Positions 47,463 to 58,594 of a DNA stretch of 64,000 bases are shown in pieces. The notes beneath the pieces were generated by a model. It was not told where the DNA came from. It worked only from the letters and a program-made list of their open reading frames with translations, and searched no databases. The DNA comes from Acytostelium subglobosum LB1 (Eukaryota > Evosea > Eumycetozoa > Acytosteliales > Acytosteliaceae): the NCBI RefSeq assembly GCF_000787575.1, contig NW_012236518.1, positions 496,001-560,000 of the forward strand, written 5' to 3'. The position numbers and the translations under genes are program-made. Numbering within the stretch: the first letter of the stretch is position 1; each line of letters starts with the position of its first letter.

Positions 47463-47483
47463 AATAAGATGGACAGACATTTA

Positions 47484-49172
47484 TTATTCACTTGGATGGA
47501 AATTAAACGAGAACGATGTCAATGTGCTGGCGCCACCGCCAGTGCCATTGCCTGATGTCGATTGATTGGCACCCTCTATCAGCTTGTCCCAGACTGACTG
47601 TTTCTTCTTTTTTGATTGTTGTTGTTGTTCTTGGGCGGCTTCGAGCTCGCGTTGTTTATCACGCTGCTCGCGAAGTTGTGCCAGACGTCCTGGATAGACC
47701 TGCTCGAAGCTGGCCTGATACTGATCGAATAGATCCTTCTTCTTCTTGGTGGCCATGAAGTCGATCACCTTGAGTATGTTGTGCGAGTCGATAAAGTTGT
47801 GAGTGATGGCGATCGATTCCTCCAGGTTCAGCACACAATGCCACCATCCGCAGGGCACATAGATCATCTCGCCTGCCTCCAGCACACATTCCAGGGGGTA
47901 TCCCTGTGCCGGCTCAGAGTCCGAGCTTGAGATGGACAGTTGTGCCATGGTCCTCTTCTTCTTCATCGTTTGACGCTGTGACTTGGGCGCGGCGCTTCGA
48001 CGCTCCTCCTCATCCTTATTGTTATCTGGTCGCTCATAATAGTTGATGAACCATTCGACGATTGAGTGTGGCGTCGTGACTTCCAGACCGTCGTCGCTCG
48101 GATGTACGCCTGGCGGAGTGATGTGTGGCGGGTACATGACCCACTTCTTGCGACCAGTGACCACGGCATTCCACGCCGATGTATGATTGGGGTCCTTGTG
48201 GAAGGTGGCTCCAGAGCGTGCGGGGCCTGCCAGCAGCCACCTGTATGATGGTCGCGACTTGCCCAGCACTGCGAACAAGTCCTCCTTGAAGTATCGATCG
48301 GTGGAGTAATCGTCAAGCAATGATGGCATGTTCTCGCCATAATAATGATCGAACAAGTACATTGGGTTCTCCTCTTTGGACGCCGCCGCGTAGTCAAGGT
48401 ACTCGCGCATCGTCATATACACGCCAGAGTTGATGTAGAACTTTGTGTCGCCGGTGCGCTGCTGTAGTGAGTCACGTGTCCAATGTTTGGCTCCCCAGTC
48501 TGCCATGGCATCTGTTAGAATGACTGGCTTGTTGGGGATGAGGTACTCTTTTGTGAACTGCTCATGTGTCATGTTGGCGCGACGGTCAATGGTGTCGGGT
48601 CCGCCGGTGGCCGTGCGCTCCCACGTTCGCAAGTCGACCGATGAGCAACGCCATATGTGGAACAGATAGTCCGAGTACATGTATCGCAGACGCAGTGGAT
48701 ATGGCACTGGCAGCACGATGTTACTGCTGTTTCGCGTGTGTACCGCTGTCAAGTAAGTGTGTTTCCAAGAATGATTGTACTTGAAGTGAGCGGGATGGTC
48801 TGCGATGGTCATCATCTTCCAAGGTTCATCATCATGTACGAACAAATAGAATGCCTTTGACACGTGTACCAAGCATGTCATCAACTCCTTTGCAGTGAAT
48901 CGATCAAACAACAAGTCCAACAAGAAGTGATCCTCAAGACATGCGAACATTCCCAAGCCACTATTCCTAGAGTCAACCTATTCATTCATTGATTGATCGA
49001 GTTAGTGAGTTAGTGAATGAGTGAGTGATTGATTGATTGATTGAGTGTATAATCTTACAAAGTCAGCATTGAATGAGTCAAAGTAGTAGTTGCCCTTTGG
49101 CTTCACACCGTATGGATGAGGGATGTATTGTTCCTGAGGCTCATCATTGTCATTGTTATGATAGTCACGCAT
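47484..49172 (-). CDS. F-box-like/JmjC domain oxygenase (JMJD6-type)
   Basis: Seen: exons 49172-49059 and 48977-47484, 535 residues. Residues about 50-100 look like a divergent F-box (ACLEDHFLLDLLFDRFTAKE, HVSKAFYLFV). The JmjC core is of JMJD6 type: YRWLLAGPARSGATFHKDPN, TSAWNAVVTGRKKWVMYPP and GEMIYVPCGWWHCVLNLEES. Iron ligands are intact (H298, D300, H418), and the Lys of GRKKW matches the 2-oxoglutarate-binding position. Known: JMJD6 relatives are 2-oxoglutarate-dependent lysyl hydroxylases or demethylases; F-box plus JmjC occurs in plant JMJ21-like proteins. Inference: an active oxygenase possibly tethered to a Skp1-cullin ligase. The C-terminus is a Gln/Lys-rich coil and a Gly/Ser/Thr tail. 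The JmjC call is strong, the F-box moderate. Confidence 0.9.
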
Positions 49173-49441
49173 TATTATCTGTTCTCTACCTATATATCAC
49201 TATCATTCAAAGTCGTCTTTGGACTGTAATTTCAACAACCCAACTTTCGTTCGTTTTTTTTTCGACCAAACATTTCTGTTATCACAATCAAAGTTTAAGA
49301 TGATTAATCATCAAAGTTATATAAATAATGTATTTCGAAACACGTATAACAAATATCAATCAATCAGATAAGAGTAATGATTCTTTCATATTAAGGTATT
49401 TCTTGTTGTGGTGAGTTTAGGATCAAAACTAATAACCTTGA

Positions 49442-49601
49442 GGACTCGCGAGTCCGAACGATAGTTAACAACCTGAGCTTGGTTAAGTAAGTCAACCAAG
49501 CTCAATTCGTTGAAAATGATCATGTGAGAGCGTTTCATTCATTAATTTGCAACCCACTTGTTGGAGCTCAAGTGAACAACACCAACAACTCAAGGTGGGT
49601 T
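49442..49601. other. Cluster of three inverted repeats, possible structured RNA or regulatory site
   Basis: Three hairpin-forming units within 160 bp: a 14-bp palindrome GGACTCGCGAGTCC at 49442-49455; a perfect 11-bp stem TGAGCTTGGTT/AACCAAGCTCA at 49474-49484 and 49494-49504 with a 9-nt loop; and a two-part stem, AACCCAC/GTGGGTT (49551-49557 with 49595-49601) around TTGTTGG/CCAACAA (49558-49564 with 49582-49588). GC content is above the surrounding spacer. It matches no RNA family I recognise. Confidence 0.4.
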
Positions 49602-50047
49602 GCTTCGGGATAGGGGTTTTGTTTCAAGTTAGATCGAGTGTATTGTGTGTTGTTGGTGTTGTATTGGTTGAACGAGCTGGTGAAAGTGAACCGTGTGTCA
49701 TCTGTACACCATTAAGCATTAACATCACCAGACCAGTCTATCCATCCATCCATCCATCCAACACTCTCTGATCAATCACACCAACATAGACAGACAGAGA
49801 GAGAATAGACGATTCATTATTACATTATTACAATACAGTAATACAATCATATTAATTTATTATTTATTTATTTATTTGTTCAAACAGATACACATACTTA
49901 CGTGTGACATTCATTCATTATCAATCAAACAATCAATCAATCCTATATCCAAACAATTCATTCTCATTCATTGACAGTACTATCGCCAATCAATCAAACA
50001 AAACAATCAACATTGTACATTAGACAACCAAGACAGCCCAATCAAAC

Positions 50048-50081
50048 ATATATATATATATATATATAGATAGATAGATAG
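50048..50081. repeat. (TA)n and (GATA)n microsatellite
   Basis: About ten TA units followed by three to four GATA units, ending eight bases before the DENND6 start codon, so it forms part of the leader or core promoter. Confidence 0.9.
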
Positions 50082-50088
50082 AGCGACG

Positions 50089-52418
50089 ATGCAGGCTGGC
50101 TCTGACCCATTGTCAATACTAGCAGCTGAGCAGGAGGAGAATATCCTCAAAGCACAAAAGGCACGTGAAGCAGCTGAGGCAGAGTCACAACAGCAACAAC
50201 AACTTTTACATAATGGCATGCGACGAATGAATCTGTTTGAGGAGGAGGAGCGAAGATTGGAATCAATAACAAAACTGCATCTGCATGATCCCAACAACAT
50301 TGGCATCAACGCCAATATCAACTCACTGGAGATCAAGGACAAGTCCAAGATCACAAAGAAGAAGTGGATCAATGCCCTATGCACTGTGAACTTTGATCTA
50401 GAGATTGGGCAAAGTATGTTCGTTCTCATTCATTCATACATTCATCAAGACAACTACTAACATCAATTCATGTAGTACTTGATTATAGTCATCCAAAGCT
50501 CACAATGAGAGAGGAGGAGATTAAGAACTTGTAAGTTGTGTCTTTGAATGAGTGAGTGATTGACCATGATCACTGATCACTGATCACTGACCCTCACACT
50601 TTGATGGAACCAATCAATCAATCAATGAATGAAACGATCAGATGCTTCCTCTCATTCCCAGACTCCAATTCACATCTTCAAGGCGATATTATATACTCAT
50701 TCAAACTGAAGTGTCGCAATCAAGACGATTCAGTGGACAATCTAAATGGAAGCGGAAATGGCAATCATGCCAACAACAACAACAATAACAATGGCGCGAA
50801 TAACAACAACATCACTCATTCATATCAATATGGTTATGTGTTCTTTAGACAAGAGAAGGACCCATCACTGCCTCGTGGCTATCTCCAAAAGTCAGTGGTG
50901 CTTCTCAGCGACGAACACTTTGTTGGCCTGTTCAAAAAGGTGATGGAGATCATCGGTCCGCTCTACTTCCAGCATGGCGAGACACTGTTAGAGGTGGCCT
51001 ATCAGAACATGATGTCATGGCCCGAGTTGCGCCTCGGCCAGTCATACGAGCTGCCCATCCTCGGATCGATATTCAACTTCCACGTGCCCTACACAACAGG
51101 CGCGCCACACATAATCGACCCGGTCATCACACAGCAACAGATGCAGTCACTCAAAGCTGACATCTCACAGGTGTCCGTGAGCAATCTCCAATCGATCGAC
51201 CTATACACCTCGTTCAAGGGCTTCCCATCCAAGCTCTGGATGCTCTGGGAGATGGTGTTGCTTGGACATCCGATCATTGTCGTGTCGCCCACTCCACCAA
51301 CCTCCTCGGATGCCGTCCTCGCCCTCGTCAGCCTAATCTCTCCACTCAACTACTGTAATGATTACCGTCCCTACTTTACTATCCATGATCCCGACTTCCA
51401 CAAGTATACCGCAACATCCACATCAACATCAACATCAAACAAGACCGATCCACCCGCGTCCATCATTGGCGTAACCAATCCCTTTTTCCTGAAGGCCCTA
51501 TCACACTGGCCAACAATAGTATCAATTGGTTCAACTCCAAAGTATGTATTACTCGACTTGACTACCTGGACATGGACATGGACTAACTCCCCCTCACTCA
51601 CATTAGACTTGGAAGGACACCTACATCATCACCAAAAGACAGAACAATACAACAAGCGCTTCAACAATCATCATCATCATCTCAAGAGAACAATGATCAA
51701 AAGGTCGTAACCGAATTCAAGACACATACTTCGCCCGACAAGGCAATACTCAAGAAGATCACCGATACTCAAGCCACTTGCATGGCATCGCACAATGAGA
51801 CCCTACGCAAACACTTCTTCCAACTCACTCTCAACTTCCTCATCCCACTGGAGCGTTACTTCTCCTCACTTCTACCTTTGGCCAAGTATGTATAGTTGCA
51901 CCTGGCTCAACATGTCCATGATGGCTCACTCAATCACTCCAATCAAACAATCACATTAGGACGATATCAGTATTCAATAGACCACCAAAGTTAAAGAACT
52001 TTGATACTAAACAGTTCATTGAGACGTTACAAGAGGGCGATGTTGCCTTTGTATCAGAGAGCAAGAGTAAGGATATCGAGCTGTATAAGGAGTTCTTGGA
52101 GACAGCCAACTTTAAGAACTGGCTGGATGAGAAGAGAAGAGAGGCGACCAGACATCTCAACCTACTCTATCGCAAGGCCATCCTCGAGTCCAACATCCCA
52201 GCACTACTTAAGAACAAATCGCCATCAGTTGCACTAGACCTTTACAAACGCGTCTATGATCAATTGGTATGTAAATAGGGTGTCCATGATGTCCTGACCT
52301 GTGCTAACACCTCCCTCGCTCACAGATACTTGAGGAGATACTGTTCCAGACACCAGAGGACATTAGAGCAAGGATAAAGGATCATCTCGAACAGATACGT
52401 CCATATCTTCCACAATGA
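50089..52418 (+). CDS. dennd6: DENND6 (FAM116) Rab guanine-nucleotide exchange factor
   Basis: Seen: exons 50089-50413, 50476-50530, 50642-51541, 51607-51885, 51960-52266 and 52326-52418, 652 residues, phases consistent. The joins restore DENND6 blocks: KKWINALCTVNFDLEIGQIL, DYSHPKLTMREEEIKNL, CFLSFPDSNSHLQGD, YGYVFFRQEKDPSLPRGYLQ and KLWMLWEMVLLGHPIIVVSP, and near the end FFQLTLNFLIPLERYFSSLL. Known: DENND6 is a tripartite DENN-domain GEF for Rab14, acting in endocytic recycling and surface-protein shedding; Dictyostelium Rab14 controls phagosome and contractile-vacuole traffic. An Asn-rich insert lies inside the uDENN region. Intact. It converges on the F-box gene with a 92-bp gap. Confidence 0.93.
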
Positions 52419-52510
52419 ATGCATCGATCAATGATTGAATAAACATTTGGTCCACGTCGTGTATCCATTACGACGACGTGACCAAGAGAGTGATAGAATG
52501 TATTATTAAC

Positions 52511-53934
52511 TTATATCGATATCAACTGCATATCCAAACAGTTTAGAACATGAAGATGTTCGTATAAATTTGGATCGATCACACTTGTAGTATCTTCCGT
52601 CTCCACCTCCTGGATCTTTGAGGGCAGTGGTGGAGATGATGATGACTGTGTCTTCTGTTCCAGATTGATATTGTTATGATCATTGATCACAACAGGATCT
52701 ATGATGTCTATACTGCTATTACTATTACTGTTACTATTACTATTATTGCTGCTTCCAGAAGAATAGTCGAATAGCGTGAATCGTGATACTGGTGCAAATG
52801 AACTCCAAAGGTACTCGTAGACTGAACTAAGAGTGTCCTTGACATAGTGATAAAGGTCATGTGCTGTTGTATAATAGTCTGATGTACTTGTTGGTATGTT
52901 GTGTGTTTGAATGGTACCATCCATTGGTATATCTATATGTTGTTCGTTCAAAGAGGAACCTACTCCACTGCCGCCGCCAACACCAATGTCATCATCGTGA
53001 GCGGGTACCTTCTCTGGGGCCGCAGCAACAGCATTGGGATCGATGTACCTGTGCATGTAGTAACCCTGAGGTATTGGATATTTTGCGCCACTCTCCAACA
53101 TGCCAAAGAATCTTATGATGTTGCCAGGACGTAAACGTTGGACGTCCTCCAATGAGATGACTGATTGTGGCACTTTAAGTAGTACCTGTGGTTGAATATC
53201 TGAGGACTTTAGAGTGTCGATCTGAGTCTGGCTCGATTGGAACTCAGCAACCATTGTTGGATCTGACAATATTGGTTGAGTCAAATGTGGCATTGATATA
53301 ATGATTGATATTGACGGTGACATTGATGATGATGATTGAGTGGTTGTAGTGGACCCTGGTTCACCAAGGCCATAAACAACACCATGCCAGACTACCATTT
53401 GTCTTGAGAAGAACATCTTAAATAACTTGGACTTTGTAAATTTACTCTTCACCTCAATAGTTATATGATATATATTATGGTACTCTTCCCATTTAATTGG
53501 CTACACAACCAGGAACATGTAGGATAAGTGTTAGAATAGTGATCAATCAATCAATCAATCAATTGGATACATACAGCACACTCCTCCAGTTTATCAATAT
53601 ATAGTTGTTTCTTTGGTAACATTGAATCAGTACTATTGTTATTACTGTTATTGCCACTGCCATTGGAAATGCCTCCACTACCTTTACTATGTAGACTGTT
53701 GCTACTGGAGACGAATTGAGAACTTCGACCAATGCAATCAGAGTATGTAAGAGTCTGTTTCAATGATAACTCTGCCAGATGTCTATTCCAAATCAAATGA
53801 TCACTTGAGTACATATGATACTTTCTCGAGACCAATGATAAGTTGAACAAACTAAAAGGTGACAAGTATCCCAATATAGCCAACAACACTTCATTTGGCA
53901 TTGAGTCCAACACCAAACTTGTTGTTGTTGCCAT
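52511..53934 (-). CDS. F-box protein, Ser/Asn-rich
   Basis: Seen: exons 53934-53575 and 53500-52511 (74-nt intron with a TTGA run after the donor), 449 residues. An N-terminal F-box spans residues 8-50: VLDSMPNEVLLAILGYLSPF, LFNLSLVSRKYHMYSSD, IWNRHL. The rest matches no family I know: Ser/Asn-rich linker, a region with WEEYHNIYHITIEVKSKFTK, then LEDVQRLRPGNIIRFFGMLE and YEYLWSSFAPVSRFTLFDYS between low-complexity stretches. Known: F-box proteins present substrates to SCF ubiquitin ligases through Skp1. Inference: an SCF adaptor whose substrate region is dictyostelid-specific. Mutagenesis-type functional data cannot be guessed. Start chosen as the ATG immediately before the F-box. Confidence 0.82.
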
Positions 53935-54472
53935 TGTCTCACTCTCTCTCTCTCTCTCTCCTATCTCTATATATTACTTTCTCTCTTTCACTCTTTATCT
54001 CTCTTGTTTTCTTGTTGTGTTGTTGTGTTGTTTGGCTGATTGATTGAAATGAATTGGATAGTTCAAGTCACATCCTCTTTTGGATTATAGAGTGAGCATT
54101 TATTTATTATTACCGCGCAATCTCAACAAATAAAGGCGTGTGTGTGTGTTTGATTCTCAACTGAACCCAACGCTCAGTTACCCCCACATCCACTACAAGT
54201 TACCTCACCATAGATTGTGTGTGTCAGAGTACAGCTGAGATCCAAACAAAATGAAAAAGCAGGAACACACATTCTTTGGTATTTCTTCAGAAGACCTCAA
54301 CAGCACTGTACACATACATACTCTCTGTTGTCAACAACATTAACATTAAACATTAACCAATCATTGTAAATACTTCGATATACTTATACAACTACATAAT
54401 ATATATCACTAATTACTTAAACTAAAGAAACACAACCGACACATATTATATAACAAGAGAAATAACATTATA
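53935..54472. promoter_or_regulatory. Divergent promoter region, F-box and R3H genes
   Basis: 538 bp between outward starts. A (CT)n run at 53942-53961 lies directly upstream of the F-box ATG; AT-rich sequence with AACATTAACATTAAACATTAACC and TATATATCAC lies before the R3H start. No coding signal. Confidence 0.5.
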
Positions 54473-55569
54473 ATGGCAGAAAAGAGAATATCAGAACTGT
54501 TGTGGGAGAGGTACGTATATGATTGAATGAATGATTGATTGAGTAATATATATTAATGTTATCGTCGATCCTTTATCTCTATCTTTCTATCTCTTATCTA
54601 TCTCTTTTATCTCAATCTCTGAAAAAACAGATTGACAATCTCTGAACAACAAACATATCAATCACCGGCAAACTACCAGAGTGGACCAAAGTTTACACCA
54701 AAGAAGAAGAGCAAGTTTGCAACCAACCGTGATTCGTTGGCATTTAGAGAGAGTCCTGGTAAGCCAGGCACAAAGAGATATAATAGATATTTGAACACCA
54801 AGTTCTTAAAGGATGGTGGAGTGCTGAAAGACCAATTCACCGCCATCATGGACCACGACCTCTACGAGAAGAATGAGCGACTGGTCTATCAAGACGGCGA
54901 GATGGCCTACCATTGGGAGCCTTTCAGAAACATCTCCTTTGACAAGCAACAAGAGATGATTGGTCATGTTGAGGGTAAGTGGCCATGGCAACACAACATA
55001 ACATAATGTGATTGATCACTGATATGATATCAATCAAAACAGAGGATAAAGAGACCAACAAGAGCAGAAAGAAGTATTTGAAGACTGAGAAGATCAACCA
55101 ATCATTCTCCTTGCTACAAAAGAACATCCGTGAGGCCTTTAAGAAGCCATTCATCCAAAACTGTGATATTGTTACCGAGATTGAGAACAGAATGATCGAG
55201 TTCGTCTCTAATCCATTTGTCAAGACTACAGAGGTCGAGCTTGAGAGTGGTCACCACAGACTGCTACTCCACGGAGTTGGTTCCTACTACTCTGTGTTCA
55301 CAAAGAGTAAAGAAAGACACACCGCCATCACCATCATTATCACCAAACTAACTAACCATACCTTTACCCTTTACCAAGGCTACACATGCGCGTCGACCGG
55401 TCGCCGAATGACCATTATCCGTAAGCCCAAAGTGATGCCACCCTTGCCCGAGCTCTCCATCGTAGAGTACATCACCAACCAACAACGAAAGAACAAGGAT
55501 CCACATCGTATTCGTGTTGCCTCGCGTTCGCGCTCCAACAGCTTCCAAGGCATCCGAATCCGTTGTTAA
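54473..55569 (+). CDS. R3H domain protein, probable nucleic-acid binding
   Basis: Seen: exons 54473-54510, 54631-54974, 55043-55306 and 55379-55569, 278 residues. The last intron (55307-55378, 72 nt) has no stop and a length divisible by three, so it also reads through; its CTAACTAAC branch motif and AAG acceptor favour splicing, which gives the smooth sequence VFTKSYTCASTGRRMTIIRK. The R3H signature lies at about residues 190-245 (ESGHHRLLLHGVGSYYSVF), preceded by a helix (IREAFKKPFIQNCDIVTEIE). The N-terminus is basic (KFTPKKKSKF). Known: R3H domains bind single-stranded nucleic acids through RxxxH; here R and H lie in HHRLLLHGV. The tail is Arg/Ser-rich. Exact family unclear. Confidence 0.82.
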
Positions 55570-56323
55570 CAACCCCTTAAGGACGCCCAACTGGCATATG
55601 CCCTCCACGCTTTGCAACACATGTAGTTGGTTGTAGTTGTTGGCACAATGTCTCCATTGACACAACAACATACCAGCAACAACAGTCGCACTAGCTACCA
55701 TGGGGGAGATGATAGCCAACGGTGTACCTTGTATAATTACGATCCATCGTCGTCACTGGCCACCCAAGGCATCCCAACCTCGGGCCGGCAACACAGCGAC
55801 AACATCCTTTCGAAACTGTTGTTTGGCTTGGTTGTTTGTTTGTTTGTTTGTTTAGTTAGTAAGATGGCTGCACAATGCAACAACTTCAACTACAACAGCA
55901 ACAACAACAACCAAGGGTACATCCAACGCATCTATATATCTAAATATATTGAACCTCTTATACCCATAGTCCCTGGCCAGTCGACTTGTCGACACTGTGC
56001 CACTTCTAATGGATGAAGGAATGTGTTCGTTGTCTCTACCATCATCAGACATCGTCACTCCTTGATGCCTCCTATTATTATTATTATTACAATTGATTAC
56101 CTCTCCAATACTCCACAATCAACAGGAACATGTCCATGTCAAGTCAGTTACTCCACCGATCAATCAATGGATGATAAGTAAGTAATTAAGTAAGTATTCA
56201 CTAACTGTATAAAGAGTAAGTTCATATCAATGAATGAAAGAATGAACGATTGAATAAACAAGTCGAACTCTATCTCTTAGAGAGTTTATTATTATAATAC
56301 ATGTACAAGTCTTCAACTGCCTA
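55570..56323. other. Spacer between convergent R3H and cellulase genes
   Basis: Longer than other convergent gaps here. The first 250 bp have coding-like composition, then a GTTTGTTTGTTTGTTTGTTTAG run at 55830-55851, then AT-rich sequence. It contains the candidate frame described separately. Confidence 0.5.
55648..56016 (+). CDS. Possible small gene or downstream exon of the R3H gene
   Basis: ATG-initiated frame of 122 codons. The first ~58 residues look protein-like (GGDDSQRCTLYNYDPSSSLA, TQGIPTSGRQHSDNILSKLL); then a short hydrophobic run (GLVVCLFVCLV) encoded by the GTTT repeat, then Asn-rich sequence. The SSLATQGIPTSGRQHSDN stretch could be a conserved C-terminal motif of the R3H protein reached by splicing I did not find. 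No family recognised. Confidence 0.25.
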   Translation: MSPLTQQHTSNNSRTSYHGGDDSQRCTLYNYDPSSSLATQGIPTSGRQHSDNILSKLLFGLVVCLFVCLVSKMAAQCNNFNYNSNNNNQGYIQRIYISKYIEPLIPIVPGQSTCRHCATSNG

Positions 56324-58594
56324 TTACTCCAAGTAGATGTTGTTGAGGTACAACTTTGATTGAGTATCGCCATTGGTATCTTGGAAACATACACCGTCAA
56401 ACTCTGACACGTTGATGCCAAGGTCATGGAAGGCAACACTAACACGTGTCCACTTGTTGCTTGGAATGTCTTGACCAATGAGCTGATTGATTGGCACGGT
56501 CTTGAAGTTGTTGGAATCCTTGACCAGACCAAGTTGCACCTTCTGTCCGCCCTGTCCACCTCCATTAATGTAGAATGTCAGATTCTTGTACTCATTGCTG
56601 TTGATACATGATGGACAGGCCAGGTATATCGCGCCCCAATTGCTTGGCGAGAATGAAATAGATGGTGCACCATTGAGTTGTAGGCCATCATCGTTCAACA
56701 CATGAGTGATATAGCTATAGTCGTTGAAGTTGTTCTGTAGTGATCCATCAACATATATGTTCTTGGTATGTCTTGAATGTGGCTGTGAGGACGATTCTTG
56801 GGTGACTGCCACTCTCTTGACTGGTCTAGGTGGCGCTGATGGATTGGGACTCGGTGTCCTGACTGGTGCCGAGGATAATGGAGGCCTAGAGGGAGGAGGA
56901 ACAGGTGGGAGTGCCTTCTTTGCAGTTGGTGAGGTAGGAGGGGGAGGTGGAGGTGGTGTAGTGGCCACCACACGATGGATTGGGGTAACGGTCGGGTTTG
57001 GTCGATGTGACATAGGCGATGGCAGTGCGACAGCCGCGTGGATATATATGGAAGTGAACCATAAACTGATGTTGAGTGAGAGGATTGGTGGAGGGACACT
57101 AATGGTAGCGCGAACCTTCTCATTGTCTTTGGGATTGACCATGTAGCATAGCGCGCCGACGAATCCTGCATTGTAGTCCAATGCAACCTCATTCTCAACA
57201 TAGTCCGATCTGTCGTCCTTATAGTTGTCTAGTTCATCTGGACCTCCAACAAGGGCACCCTTGATAATGTATGTGTTGGTTGGAGGGTTGTTGATGTCGT
57301 TGGTGGTGGAGTGGTGCGAGGCTCTGTGATGCGGGTTGACTGGGTAGTTGGGTCCAATTCCCACGACGAATGATTGTTGCTTGGGGTTCTTGCCCAGGAT
57401 GTAGTCAACCTGGCTGACTGTGAAGTTGGTGTACTTGTCACCTCCATGAACACTGGCGAGGAATGCCATATTTGCGGCGTATCTACATGGTCCCCACTTG
57501 CGTAGCCATGCCAGGCCGCCAGGAGTGTAGGTGACTCCGCCTCCTGGTAGCCAGTAGTCCAAACAGTCCTCGACGTCCTTTTTGTGCTCAGGCTTGCCAG
57601 TGATGTCGGCCATCAACACAGTGATACCAGGTGCCTTGAGATCCCAATCATGGGAGTTGCCCTTGGCCATGTACTTGATACCAAACTCATCGTAGTTTGC
57701 TTGGGCTTTGGTCAGGTATGACTCCTGCTCTGTTGCCTTGTACAGCCAGAGTCCAGCCCACACGATCTCATCCTTGAATCCAGACCATGAGTTGTAGAAT
57801 GGCTTGGCGGCTGGCACTGACTCGACGTATGTGACACGATACTGATCACCGAATTGATAGAGTTGTTCGGCATGCTCCAGGAGTTTGGCCGAGTAATCTG
57901 GATCGTCCTCCTTGAACACCATGGACGCGGCAGCCAGCGCGGCGGCAGCCTCCATTGCCAGTTCGGTTCCCGGATGCTCCTCATCAATCCAATAAATATT
58001 CCTCTTGGTTGTGATGGTCTCGGGAGGTCCCCAATAGCTGTGATCATCGGCATCTCCCACTTGAGCAACCAACTTGTTCGGACTGGGATGGCCTGCCATC
58101 AGCCAATCAGTGCCCTGTCGTATGTCCTCCTGGAACAGGTCCTCCAGATCGCAAGACTTTATGTTGCGCTCATGCTCAAGGTAGGCAAAGCTGAGCATGG
58201 TCATGGAAGAGGCCATAGGCAACACAAACTTGATGTGATCACCAGCGTCAAAGTATCCTCCGGCGAGATCACCATCTTGAAGTACCGACGACTTCCTCCA
58301 TGGTACCTCATTATCGTTTATGGGACCGGCTCTATTATACTTATAGAACATCAATGCATATTGAAGTGTTTGGCAGTAGTCTGATGGTGCAAACTCGCAG
58401 TAAGTAGTTGGCTTGGCTGCGTCTACAATGTTGTGTTGGATGGCAAGGAGAGGGAAGGGTGGAGGTCAGAGTCATGGGATTTCCAGTCAAAGTGGAATTG
58501 ATTGAATGAATGAATGAATGATTGGATACATACCATTTAGAGCAGCAAGAGATAATAGTAATAATAATACAATTGGGAGAAATCTAGTATACAT
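56324..58594 (-). CDS. celA: Secreted GH9 endoglucanase (CelA/spore germination type)
   Basis: Seen: exons 58594-58534 and 58422-56324, 719 residues. Residues 1-19 are a signal peptide (FLPIVLLLLLSLAAL). The GH9 domain (28-460) has GGYFDAGDHIKFVLPMA with the catalytic-base aspartates D79 and D82, the active-site block NPHHRASHH (383-391) and the second signature with acid E431 (YVENEVALDYNAGFVGAL). A Pro-rich linker follows (TPPPPPPPTSP), then a C-terminal ~145-residue domain beginning IYVDGSLQNNFNDYSYI and containing LTFYINGGGQGGQKVQLGL, likely glucan-binding. Known: Dictyostelium CelA is released by germinating spores to cut wall cellulose. Inference: the same role here. Whether it is the strict celA orthologue is not shown. 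Expression is probably developmental. Confidence 0.92.

Larger units (their letters stand above)
49173..50088. other. Divergent promoter region, JmjC gene and DENND6
   Basis: 916 bp between outward genes. It holds T-rich sequence near the JmjC start, a cluster of inverted repeats, TCCATCCATCCATCC at about 49741-49759, ATTTATTTATTTATTT near 49861 and a TA/GATA tract before DENND6. No coding signal. Confidence 0.5.
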
